Shown: positions 1-7,001, counted from the stretch's first letter. The stretch: DNA of 7,367 bases from Schlesneria sp. (GCA_025353525.1 JANXOO010000996.1:1-7367), one strand, 5' to 3'. A program made the numbers and translations. The notes: a model not told the origin generated them from the sequence alone.

Positions 1-67
1 AGGCGAATCCCGTAACCGGTTTTTCAATAACATGTTGTGGCGCAAAACGGCGCTTTGGGAAGTTTGA
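1..67 (+). CDS. possible C-terminal tail of a gene entering from the left (partial)
   Basis: Reading from base 2, the frame stays open for 21 codons and ends at a TGA at 65-67. The tail would read GESRNRFFNNMLWRKTALWEV. Its mix of aromatic, charged and hydrophobic residues is compatible with a real protein end. The third frame is also open, up to a TGA ending at 86, so the choice of frame is weak. The fragment is too short to assign a family. It may equally be noncoding. Confidence 0.2.
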   Translation, partial: GESRNRFFNNMLWRKTALWEV

Positions 68-274
68 GTTGACCGTTCGGCCTTGAACTCCCATTCAGCG
101 GTCGCTATCAAACGTGACCTCGCAGTTTGCGTGAGGGGCGATCGGCAAGTGATCGAGTCGCCAAAAGGAATTTTCCTGATGAGTCGGTTGAGCCCGAAGG
201 GATTGGGCACAGAGTTGTTGATGTCGGGGCATCGAGGTCGATGTCGGACACGCGACTGAAACGCGACTCCACTT

Positions 275-308
275 AAGTTGAAAAACTGAAGAAGTTAAAA
301 AACTGAAG
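275..308. repeat. 17-bp tandem duplication
   Basis: AAGTTGAAAAACTGAAG at 275-291 is followed immediately by AAGTTAAAAAACTGAAG at 292-308. The two copies differ at one base. The unit is A-rich in an otherwise GC-rich context, which suggests a recent slippage duplication or a pair of protein-binding sites upstream of the gene at 622. Confidence 0.8.
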
Positions 309-434
309 TCTGAAATACGTTCAGGACGGATTTGGTAACCGGGTTCTCTCTGGCTCATCGTTGCCGTTCGAGACTCGATGTCATTCGATTCCGGTGTTGT
401 TGACCAACCTTGGGGCCCAACGGCGTCGTACGGT

Positions 435-482
435 TGAACAGTGGCTCGAATGAACAGTGGCTCGAAAGAACAGTGGCTCGAA
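435..482. repeat. 16-bp unit, three tandem copies
   Basis: The unit TGAACAGTGGCTCGAA occurs at 435-450 and 451-466. A third copy at 467-482 starts with A instead of T. The 15-bp core GAACAGTGGCTCGAA is identical in all three copies. The array lies about 140 bp upstream of the small secreted protein gene. There are no spacers, so it is not a CRISPR array. It could be a regulatory iteron-like site or a minisatellite. Confidence 0.9.
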
Positions 483-578
483 CGACAATCGGGCAGGCAA
501 GTCGCCTGTCTGCTTCGAGTGGACAGAGAGAGTCTGTTTGAAAGCATCGTGATACCGCTGCAGCAGTTGTGGCGGTCG

Positions 579-598
579 CGGACGGAACGTCCGTTTTT
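579..598 (+). terminator. intrinsic-terminator-like hairpin just upstream of the first gene
   Basis: CGGACG (579-584) and CGTCCG (588-593) form a perfect 6-bp GC-rich stem around a GAA loop. Five T residues (594-598) follow directly. This is the classic rho-independent layout, although the stem is short. It ends 23 nt before the ATG at 622, so a transcript from further upstream would meet it before the gene. It may be an attenuator, the end of a small leader RNA, or an insulator against readthrough. A weaker upstream stem pairs ACCGC (554-558) with GCGGT (572-576). Confidence 0.5.
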
Positions 599-610
599 GA
601 GTGCCTGAAA

Positions 611-615
611 AAGGA
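611..615 (+). promoter_or_regulatory. ribosome binding site deciding the start at 622
   Basis: AAGGA lies 6 nt upstream of the ATG at 622. The in-frame GTG at 601 has no purine-rich site before it and sits right after the terminator T-run. The ATG at 622 is therefore the better start. Confidence 0.7.
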
Positions 616-621
616 TTGAAC

Positions 622-1146
622 ATGAGCCGAGTGAAAATGACATGCGTAGTAATGACATCCGTCGTACTGACGCTTGCGATGTGCGCAACGAATGCCGAAG
701 CGCGCGGTCGCCGAATGATGCAGCAGCAACAGGTCTATCAGAACTGGTCTCCTCAGGCTGCTCCTGCAACGACGTATTCAGTTCCTGCGACAGCAGGCAC
801 CCCTGTGCAGGCCGGCACGATCATTCAGATGAACGGCATGTCATCGACTGGAAGCACCGTTGTGCAGGCGAATTCGATTGTTAATCAGTCGAGCGGAACC
901 GTTCCTCCGACGCCGGGTACCGCAGCCCACGGAAGCGCTCAGTGGAAGGCCGAGCAGAGTGCGCGAATCGGAAGCGTTCAGCACCTGGGTGGCGGTTTTG
1001 GCGGCGGCAGCTATGAAGGAAACGGTTTTGGTGCGACGGCTGAGCAGGCGATTCGAGGTTCATGCTTCTGGGGCCAGAGAACACCGATTGAAATCGGTGT
1101 TGCACGCGGAGCAAACGGATACTACGCAACCATTTTCTATCGCTGA
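622..1146 (+). CDS. small secreted protein with CAP/SCP-like C-terminal domain
   Basis: The product is 174 residues from the ATG chosen by its AAGGA ribosome site. Residues 1-27 form a Sec signal peptide: basic start (SRVK), a hydrophobic core, and an AEA cleavage site before RGRR. Residues 28-100 are low-complexity and rich in Q, P, S, T, V and A, with no fold apparent. Residues 103-174 look like a compact domain. They contain H121 followed by a Gly-rich stretch, a YEGNGF motif (131-136), an A-x-x-x-x-C-x-W element ending at W150, and the close IGVARGANGYYATIFYR. The order His, Glu, Ala/Trp, then a Gly-rich strand ending in aromatic residues resembles the second half of bacterial CAP/SCP domains. 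I also recall similar short proteins from planctomycetes. Enzymatic activity is not implied and the role is unknown. The single C148 in the domain could form an intermolecular disulfide. The gene has its own terminator downstream and appears monocistronic. Confidence 0.85.
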   Translation: MSRVKMTCVVMTSVVLTLAMCATNAEARGRRMMQQQQVYQNWSPQAAPATTYSVPATAGTPVQAGTIIQMNGMSSTGSTVVQANSIVNQSSGTVPPTPGTAAHGSAQWKAEQSARIGSVQHLGGGFGGGSYEGNGFGATAEQAIRGSCFWGQRTPIEIGVARGANGYYATIFYR

Positions 1147-1312
1147 GCCGCCGGTTTCCTGACGGTCCATTGGCGCGATCAGAATCCTTAAGGCGATGGG
1201 AATGGGTCGGTGGTAAACGGGGAAAGGCAACAGGAAGAACTGGAGCCGATCCGGTGTTTCAGCCGTTAATTTTTCCGCTGCCGTTCGCCGGGCACTGGTC
1301 GCGAGAACATTT

Positions 1313-1359
1313 CGGCAACAGATTCCGGACAAATTCAACCCGGGATCTGTTGCCGTTTT
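1313..1359 (+). terminator. strong rho-independent terminator
   Basis: CGGCAACAGATTCC (1313-1326) pairs with GGGATCTGTTGCCG (1342-1355) in a 14-bp stem containing one G-T wobble. The loop is 15 nt, and TTTT (1356-1359) follows. The T-run is on the plus strand only, so it acts on plus-strand transcripts. It lies 166 nt beyond the stop of the small secreted protein gene and 82 nt before the ATG of the PSCyt gene. It either ends the former transcript or sits in the leader of the latter. The rest of the 1147-1441 gap shows no credible gene. Confidence 0.75.
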
Positions 1360-1428
1360 CTGGATCAGGCCTCTCCCTTTGACTGACGAAATCGGATAGA
1401 GTCGTGTTTGCGTACTGAGCATTGCTTC

Positions 1429-1434
1429 AGGTGG
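1429..1434 (+). promoter_or_regulatory. ribosome binding site of the PSCyt/PSD1 gene
   Basis: AGGTGG lies 7 nt before the ATG at 1442 and supports that start. The start also gives a complete signal peptide. No convincing -10/-35 promoter was found between the terminator at 1359 and this site. Confidence 0.6.
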
Positions 1435-1441
1435 CGAACCA

Positions 1442-4201
1442 ATGGCGTTCTGGCGAATTCGACGGATCGTGACTTGCGGCCTTATCGGCTGTCTTATCGT
1501 CATTTCATCGTTCGCGCTCGCCGATGGCGACGACGTACCCCCCGCCGGTGTGAAAGAACCGTCGTTCGAGGCGGATATTCGACCGCTGCTGAAATCGAAA
1601 TGCTGGCAGTGTCACGGGGCGAGTGTTCAAAAGGGCGAACTGTCGCTGCATACTCCCGCGATGATTCGCAAGGGAAGCGAATCGGGACCCGTCATCGTCG
1701 CCGGAAAATCGGGCGAAAGCCGACTTTATGAGTTGGTCAAACACGGCGAAATGCCGCCCGATCAACAGGGGACCCTGACATCTGCTGAAGTCGAATTGAC
1801 CCGTCTCTGGATCGACAGTGGTGCTTCGTTCGGAACAGAGGCCGGTGAGCCGCAGCGGACTGTCACTCACCACGACGTGACACCGATACTTCTGCTGCGA
1901 TGCACGGTGTGTCACGGGAGACACAAGCAGGAAGGTGGACTCGATCTTCGCAGCCGCGAGGCGATGCTTCGTGGCGGTAAAACGGGTCCGGCATTCGTGC
2001 CTGGCAACCCCGATGCGAGCTTGATGCTGAAGCGAATTCACGCCGAAGAGATGCCACCACATTCCCGTCTGACGGAAGTCTCCGTCAAACCGATGGAACC
2101 GGACGAGACGAAGACTCTGGCTCGCTGGATCGAACTCGGAGCCCCGCTGGCAGTCGACGAACGCGATGTTGCCGGCACCGTCGACGATCCGCTCGTTCGT
2201 CCGCAGGATAAAGAGTTCTGGTCGTTTCAGTCACCGAGGGCTGTTTCAATACCGCATGTTTCTGAAAAGTTTTTGTCGCAGTCGCCGGTCGATTCGTTTA
2301 TCGCCGAAAAACTGGCTGAAAAGGAGCTGTCGTTTGCTCCTGAACAGGATCGGTTGTCGCTGCTAAGGCGAGTTTCATTCGATCTGACCGGATTGCCGCC
2401 GACCCCGTCCGAGGCTCAGGATTTCCTGAGTGACCCGGCTCCGGACGCGTTCGAACGTGTCGTCGATCGGTTGCTGGCATCGCCTCGGTACGGCGAACGC
2501 TGGGGCAGTCATTGGCTGGATGTGGCCGGGTATTCCGAAACCGAAGGTCGTCGTGAGCAACATTTGCCTCGCCCCTTTGCATGGCGATACCGCGACTATG
2601 TCATTCGATCGCTGAATGCAGACAAACCCTTTGACCGCTTTCTGCACGAGCAAATTGCCGGTGACGAACTGGCTGATTACACCGGCGCAGCGACGATCAC
2701 TCAGGAAATCGAAGATAATCTGGTGGCGACTGCCTTTCTTCGATTGGCACCGGACCCGACCTGGGCCAACTTGACGGGATTTGTTCCTGATCGACTGGAA
2801 GTCACTGCCGACTCGATCGACGTATTGGGGTCAGGAGTCATGGGCCTGACGTTCAAGTGCGCCCGCTGTCATACACACAAGTTCGACCCGATCCCGCAAC
2901 GCGATTACTATCGTCTGGTGGCAATTTTCAAAGGAGCCTACGACGAACACGACTGGCTCAAGCCTCAGATAATGGGCTATGGAGGAGCACTCAGTTCGGG
3001 AATTGGCGAGCGTTTTCTGCCGTATGTCACGACAGAAGAACGCAAACAGTGGGAAGATCACCAGGCGTCGATCAGTCGGCAACTGGAGATGCTTTCGTTT
3101 CAGCCGAAAACTCCCGAAACGGATGCTCGGGTGAGGGAACTGGAATCGCAGCGTCAGCCCGAACCGCGAATCATGGCACTTTGGGATCGCGGCGAACCGT
3201 CTCCGACTTATATGTATCGTCGAGGCAATCACGCGACGGCAGGTTCGTATGTTGAGCCTGGTGTTCCTGCGGTTCTGAATCCGTCGAATGCCCCGGTCGG
3301 GATTGCTCCTCCGTGGCCAGGTGCCAAATCGACCGGTCGACGTTTGGCGCTGGCTCGCTGGCTGACGACCGCCGACCATCCGCTGACGGCTCGAGTGATG
3401 ATCAACCGGATCTGGAAGCATCATTTCGGACAGGGGATCGTCCGCAGCCTGGGAAATTTCGGAAAGACTGGCGACCGACCGACTCACCCGGAATTGCTGG
3501 ATCATCTGGCTCGCGAATTTGTTCGTCGGGACTGGAGCGCAAAAGCGATGCACCGCCAACTGGTGACATCGACAACCTTTCGACAAGCGTCGTCAGTCAG
3601 CGAAAAGGCCGAAATACTCGATCCTGCGAATCGTCTGTTATCGCGCATGCCGCTTCGTCGGCTGGATGCAGAAGAATTGCGTGACGCGATTCTGTTCGTT
3701 GCAGACGGATTGATCGAGTCGGGTGGTGGCACTTCGGAACCGGTTCAGGTCCGGGCTGACGGACTGGTTCTGACAGGTCACCGAAGAAGTGTTTACGTTC
3801 AGCAATTGCGAAAGCATCCCGCGTCACTACTGGACAGTTTCGATTTCCCGGCGATGAATCCGAATTGCCTGCAACGGTCTGATTCGCTGGTAGCGACTCA
3901 GGCGCTGCATTTGTGGAATGATGCCGCGATTCGCCATCTCGCCGGTCAATTCGGCGAGCGCATTCGGCCGCTCGCCAGTGAATCGCAGCAGATCGATCGG
4001 CTGTACTGGATCGCACTCGGTCGAGCCCCTCATCCTGACGAACTGGCGACCTGCCTTGAAATGCTGGGGCAACTGACAGAAGGCTGGTTACAGCAGTCGA
4101 CCGCAACAAACAGTGTCCCTCGGGCCGAAGCGTCGCGTCGCGCGCTCGCGACACTTTGCCACATGATTATGAATTCGGCCGTTTTTTTGTACATCGATTG
4201 A
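1442..4201 (+). CDS. secreted planctomycete cytochrome protein: tandem PSCyt1 + PSCyt2 (DUF1549) + PSD1 (DUF1553)
   Basis: The product is 919 residues. Residues 1-27 are a signal peptide with basic n-region (RIRR) and an ALA cleavage site. A cysteine in an LIGC string (14-17) resembles a lipobox but sits inside the hydrophobic core, so ordinary Sec cleavage is favoured. Two PSCyt1-type cytochrome modules follow. The first (about 41-130) has CWQCH at 54-58 and an MPP motif at 104-106. The second (about 141-235) has CTVCH at 154-158 and MPP at 204-206. In each, the MPP methionine is a candidate distal haem ligand. The PSCyt2 module (about 283-490) shows PVDSFIAEKL, the DLTGLPPTP stretch (314-322), SPRYGERWGSHWLD (347-360) and a third CxxCH, CARCHTHKFDP (473-483). 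The PSD1 module (about 630-890) shows RRLALARWLT, LTARVMINRIWKHHFG, THPELLDHLA and the C-terminal NSAVFLYID. Maturation would need periplasmic-type haem attachment. The DUF1501 gene follows after 9 nt, the usual partner arrangement. Biochemical function of this family is not established. The second PSCyt1 module is an addition to the commoner single-module form. Confidence 0.95.
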   Translation: MAFWRIRRIVTCGLIGCLIVISSFALADGDDVPPAGVKEPSFEADIRPLLKSKCWQCHGASVQKGELSLHTPAMIRKGSESGPVIVAGKSGESRLYELVKHGEMPPDQQGTLTSAEVELTRLWIDSGASFGTEAGEPQRTVTHHDVTPILLLRCTVCHGRHKQEGGLDLRSREAMLRGGKTGPAFVPGNPDASLMLKRIHAEEMPPHSRLTEVSVKPMEPDETKTLARWIELGAPLAVDERDVAGTVDDPLVRPQDKEFWSFQSPRAVSIPHVSEKFLSQSPVDSFIAEKLAEKELSFAPEQDRLSLLRRVSFDLTGLPPTPSEAQDFLSDPAPDAFERVVDRLLASPRYGERWGSHWLDVAGYSETEGRREQHLPRPFAWRYRDYVIRSLNADKPFDRFLHEQIAGDELADYTGAATITQEIEDNLVATAFLRLAPDPTWANLTGFVPDRLEVTADSIDVLGSGVMGLTFKCARCHTHKFDPIPQRDYYRLVAIFKGAYDEHDWLKPQIMGYGGALSSGIGERFLPYVTTEERKQWEDHQASISRQLEMLSFQPKTPETDARVRELESQRQPEPRIMALWDRGEPSPTYMYRRGNHATAGSYVEPGVPAVLNPSNAPVGIAPPWPGAKSTGRRLALARWLTTADHPLTARVMINRIWKHHFGQGIVRSLGNFGKTGDRPTHPELLDHLAREFVRRDWSAKAMHRQLVTSTTFRQASSVSEKAEILDPANRLLSRMPLRRLDAEELRDAILFVADGLIESGGGTSEPVQVRADGLVLTGHRRSVYVQQLRKHPASLLDSFDFPAMNPNCLQRSDSLVATQALHLWNDAAIRHLAGQFGERIRPLASESQQIDRLYWIALGRAPHPDELATCLEMLGQLTEGWLQQSTATNSVPRAEASRRALATLCHMIMNSAVFLYID

Positions 4202-4210
4202 GGCACCTCG

Positions 4211-5686
4211 ATGATTTACGAACCCGGTAGCGACAAGATGACGTGTCACTCGCCAGACACGGTGACGCGTCGCGATTTCTTTTCGCACATGCGAACGGGG
4301 CTTTGCGGAGCGGCGCTCCTTGAGTTGCTCGGTCAGGATGCGCGGGGCGATCAGTCGCGCGAGGTGCCGAATCTGCTGGCTCGCAAACCCGCCAATCCGC
4401 CTCGGGCCAGGTCAGTGATCCACCTGTTCATGAATGGTGGACCAAGCCAGATGGACCTGTTCGATCCCAAGCCGGAACTCGACAAGCATCATGGCGAGGC
4501 CTATTTCGACAAAATCGCGGGCGAAGTTGAGAACGTCAAAGATGCGGGCGCACTGATGCGCAGTCCGTTCCGGTTCGCGCAACACGGCGAATGCGGAATG
4601 TGGGTCTCGGACGCACTGCCTCAGATCGCAAAACAGGTTGATGACATCGCTCTGATTCGATCACTCTACACGACGAATATTACCCATGAACCGGCCCTTT
4701 ATCTGATTCAGACAAACCGGATGGTGTCGGGATATCCGACGCTCGGTTCGTGGATCACTTACGGGTTGGGAAGTGAGTCGCAGAATTTGCCGGCGTATGT
4801 CGTGCTGGACGATCCGCTGGGTTTGCCAATCAACGGAGTCGAAAACTGGCATGCGGGATTCTTGCCACCGATTTATCAGGGGACCCGATTTCGCTCGACA
4901 GGCTCCCCCGTCCTGAATCTGCGACCGGAATCGCACGAACCGCCCGAGTTGGCCGGGATGCAACGGGATTTGCTTCATCGCCTGGATTTGATGCACAAAG
5001 ACCGACGCCCGCACCAGCCAAACCTCGATGCGCGAATCGCTACCTACGAATTGGCGGCGAGGATGCAGATTTCGGCCCATGAGGCACTCGATCTGTCGAC
5101 AGAAACCCGACAGACTCAGCAAATGTATGGCATCGACGGCGGAGTGACCGATTCGTACGGTCGGCGCTGCCTGATCGCTCGTCGACTGGTTGAACGGGGC
5201 GTCCGTTTCGTGCAACTGTTTATCAACGCGCAGATCTGGGACAACCACACGGGATTGGCAACAGATATGAAGGCTGCATGTGATCGGACCGACACGCCAA
5301 TCGCCGGATTGCTCCAGGATCTGAAGCAGCGTGGACTCCTCGACGAGACCCTGGTGATTTGGGGAGGTGAATTCGGTCGGCTGCCGATGGCTCAATTGTC
5401 GCCCGACAAAGACGAACGAAAATCAGGCCGCGATCACAATAAAAACGCCGCCTGTTGTTGGCTCGCCGGCGGTGGCGTCAAGGCGGGTTTGACATACGGT
5501 ACGACCGACGACCTTGGTTTTGCGGCCATCGAGAATCGGGTCAGCGTCCCGGACTGGCACGCAACGATCTTGCAGTTGCTGGGCCTGAACCACGACGAAC
5601 TTTTCGTCGATCAGCACGGATTGCGTGAAAAGCTGACCGGGGTGCATCCGGCAAAGGTAATTCGCGAACTTCTGAATCACGCCTGA
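4211..5686 (+). CDS. DUF1501 family protein (alkaline-phosphatase-like superfamily), Tat-type signal
   Basis: The product is 491 residues. The ATG at 4211 has GAGG (4200-4203) 7 nt upstream, overlapping the stop of the preceding gene. An in-frame ATG at 4238 is possible and would leave a shorter n-region before the export motif. TRRDFF (19-24) followed by GLCGAALLELLG resembles a twin-arginine signal. Family hallmarks are HLFMNGGPSQMDLFDPKP (71-88), WDNH (343-346), LKQRGLLDETLVIWGGEFGR (371-390), GRDHN (406-410), LAGGGVKAG (418-426), TDDLG (432-436) and DWHATILQLLGLNHDEL (448-464). The Asp and His residues in these blocks are where metal-binding residues fall in the related sulfatase/phosphatase fold. 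I infer, but cannot show, that they bind metal here. After GEFGR the protein has Leu rather than the Thr I expect in this family. The substrate is unknown. The gene is translationally close to the PSCyt/PSD1 gene and likely cotranscribed, so the two exported proteins probably act together. Confidence 0.95.
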   Translation: MIYEPGSDKMTCHSPDTVTRRDFFSHMRTGLCGAALLELLGQDARGDQSREVPNLLARKPANPPRARSVIHLFMNGGPSQMDLFDPKPELDKHHGEAYFDKIAGEVENVKDAGALMRSPFRFAQHGECGMWVSDALPQIAKQVDDIALIRSLYTTNITHEPALYLIQTNRMVSGYPTLGSWITYGLGSESQNLPAYVVLDDPLGLPINGVENWHAGFLPPIYQGTRFRSTGSPVLNLRPESHEPPELAGMQRDLLHRLDLMHKDRRPHQPNLDARIATYELAARMQISAHEALDLSTETRQTQQMYGIDGGVTDSYGRRCLIARRLVERGVRFVQLFINAQIWDNHTGLATDMKAACDRTDTPIAGLLQDLKQRGLLDETLVIWGGEFGRLPMAQLSPDKDERKSGRDHNKNAACCWLAGGGVKAGLTYGTTDDLGFAAIENRVSVPDWHATILQLLGLNHDELFVDQHGLREKLTGVHPAKVIRELLNHA

Positions 5687-5700
5687 TCGGGTGACACCGG

Positions 5701-5725
5701 AAAAATAACGTTCGAACAGAAACGT
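5701..5725 (-). terminator. weak terminator candidate for the minus-strand gene
   Basis: In the 58-bp gap between the two convergent genes, ACGTT (5708-5712) and AACGT (5721-5725) can pair. Read on the minus strand, the hairpin is followed, after a few bases, by five T residues (plus-strand A run 5701-5705). The stem is only 5 bp and AT-rich, so this is a weak call. No equally good terminator for the plus-strand operon is seen in the gap. Confidence 0.3.
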
Positions 5726-5744
5726 CAAAAGCCGATTTCGAGAT

Positions 5745-6965
5745 TCAATGACCGAGCTTGTCGAGAGTTTCCATCAGTCCGAGAGCGGCCCAGGCGGTTC
5801 CCCAATAATGGTAGATTTCGTCACGCACTTTCAGACGTTCAGGATCCGTCGTTTTGGTGATGTTTCTGGAGGGCGTTAACCAGGAACCATCAGAGTTTTG
5901 AGACGCGATCAAAAACGCGCGAGCGTCTCGAACAACGGCTGAATCACTGTTTTCCCGAGTCTTTGCCAGTGCGTAGATCGCCAGGCCAGTCGTAAACGCA
6001 TCACTGGGGGCGCCTGCCTCCCACCCCCATCCTCCATCGCTATTGCGAGCGTCGAGCATCTGTTGATACCTGAGTGCGACTTCGTTGGCAGAACCAAAAA
6101 AACGATCAAATAGCAATTGCGTCGCGACCCATTCGCGATTGTCCGGATCAGAAGGCTGTTGCCGCTGATAGGCGATGGCTTTCGCGATCGGTGCTGAACT
6201 CTTTGATCCTGGCAATTCATAGGCAGAGAGAGCGAGCATCGCCCATATCGTTGTCGTCTGATTTGCTGTTGGCAATGACCAGCGACGCATCGTGGCGAGC
6301 TGATTCCCCGGCGTCCACGAGCCATCTTCCAACTGAATCTCGTTCATCAGTTCGATCACCCCATCGCGAAATCCGGATTGTGCCAGAACGCTGTCAGTCC
6401 CCTGATTGCCGATCAGCAGTTGCCCGAGGACATCCAGGCCGCCGCCTGCCCGATCAACGTTATATGGAGTCCGCTCGGCCGTCTTCAGCACGATTGATTG
6501 ATACGACTTCATTTCGTCGTCGGTCAGCACAGATGTCAACTGAACGAGAAACTCCGTTTCAGTCTTGAACGGTCGTTCGATCAATGGCGCAAGCTTCAGT
6601 TTCACCGCGTCTGGCAGGTTTAACGGGTCCACTTTTCCGAGATCATAGTTCTGTAAACGGAACAGATTACGGTGCGAAAGCGAATCTTTCCGGGTCCACT
6701 CATCCCACGCTTCCAGCTTTTTGACATCCACGGGCAATCCGTGAATTTGAGCCGTTCGGTGGGTCCACAGCAGGAACGGTACATGATGACACGACATGCA
6801 ACCGTGATCGTTCATCCAGGCGACTCCCTCTTTCTCGAGGAAGGGAAGGCTCCGCGTCACGGCTTCCCGAACCATCACATCACTGACTTGAGTTGGCTCA
6901 TCCGCCCGAACAGCTGCGACCATGAAACTGATGCAACAAAAAGTCAAAGCAGAGATACGATGCAC
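5745..6965 (-). CDS. secreted haem-motif protein with squalene-cyclase/prenyltransferase-like alpha-toroid repeats
   Basis: The product is 406 residues starting at GTG (6965). An AAGAGG site (plus-strand 6973-6978) lies 7 nt upstream. An ATG 5 nt before the GTG is out of frame and soon meets a stop. Residues 1-21 are a signal peptide ending in VRA before DEP. One c-type haem motif, CMSCH with an extra His (56-61), lies in WMNDHGCMSCHHVPF. The C-terminal two thirds carry repeats of the terpenoid-cyclase/prenyltransferase alpha-alpha toroid type: QLEDGSW (211-217), ARNSDGGWGWEAG (306-318) followed by DAFTTGLAIYALA, and ASQNSDGSW (354-362) followed by YHYWGTAWAALGLMETL. I see no DxDD motif as in squalene-hopene cyclases, so a cyclase reaction is unlikely. 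A binding or scaffold role, or a redox role through the haem, is inferred. The gene is convergent to the PSCyt/DUF1501 operon and may be a separate unit. I recall similar cytochrome-toroid proteins from planctomycetes, but no function is assigned. Confidence 0.88.
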   Translation of the reverse strand: MHRISALTFCCISFMVAAVRADEPTQVSDVMVREAVTRSLPFLEKEGVAWMNDHGCMSCHHVPFLLWTHRTAQIHGLPVDVKKLEAWDEWTRKDSLSHRNLFRLQNYDLGKVDPLNLPDAVKLKLAPLIERPFKTETEFLVQLTSVLTDDEMKSYQSIVLKTAERTPYNVDRAGGGLDVLGQLLIGNQGTDSVLAQSGFRDGVIELMNEIQLEDGSWTPGNQLATMRRWSLPTANQTTTIWAMLALSAYELPGSKSSAPIAKAIAYQRQQPSDPDNREWVATQLLFDRFFGSANEVALRYQQMLDARNSDGGWGWEAGAPSDAFTTGLAIYALAKTRENSDSAVVRDARAFLIASQNSDGSWLTPSRNITKTTDPERLKVRDEIYHYWGTAWAALGLMETLDKLGH

Positions 6966-7001
6966 AGCATGACCTCTTCAATTGATGAGGGCGATCCTGA
7001 A

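Larger units (their letters stand above)
68..621. other. long noncoding leader/intergenic region with repeats
   Basis: About 550 bases precede the first clear gene, and I see no credible complete coding sequence in them on either strand. A long minus-strand open frame covers 95-769, but its product is rich in S, R, C and H without domain-like pattern, and it overlaps the start of the plus-strand gene, so I treat it as spurious. The region holds a 17-bp tandem duplication (275-308), three copies of a 16-bp unit (435-482) and a terminator-like hairpin (579-598). No sigma-70 promoter with good -35 and -10 boxes could be picked out. Confidence 0.5.

Noticed and set aside
435..482. CRISPR array or cobalamin riboswitch (the minus strand of each repeat has GCCACTG)
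   Set aside because: Repeats are 16 bp with no spacers, and no other cobalamin-riboswitch elements surround the GCCACTG strings.
95..769. 224-codon open frame on the minus strand
   Set aside because: Product is S/R/C/H-rich with no domain pattern, runs through the tandem repeats, and overlaps the start of a clearly better plus-strand gene.
1170..1382. 70-codon plus-strand open frame with TTG start
   Set aside because: No ribosome site, a rare start, and it contains the whole terminator hairpin.
1060..1503. 147-codon minus-strand open frame across the 1147-1441 gap
   Set aside because: Overlaps both flanking plus-strand genes, crosses the terminator hairpin and has no recognisable motif.
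2831..3586. 251-codon minus-strand open frame inside the PSCyt gene
   Set aside because: Antisense shadow of a strongly supported family protein, with R/S-rich composition typical of out-of-frame GC-rich DNA.
4661..5395. 244-codon minus-strand open frame inside the DUF1501 gene
   Set aside because: Antisense shadow; the plus strand carries the conserved DUF1501 blocks.
5745..6965. Functional squalene-hopene cyclase
   Set aside because: The protein is exported, shorter than cyclases, has a haem motif and shows no DxDD catalytic motif.
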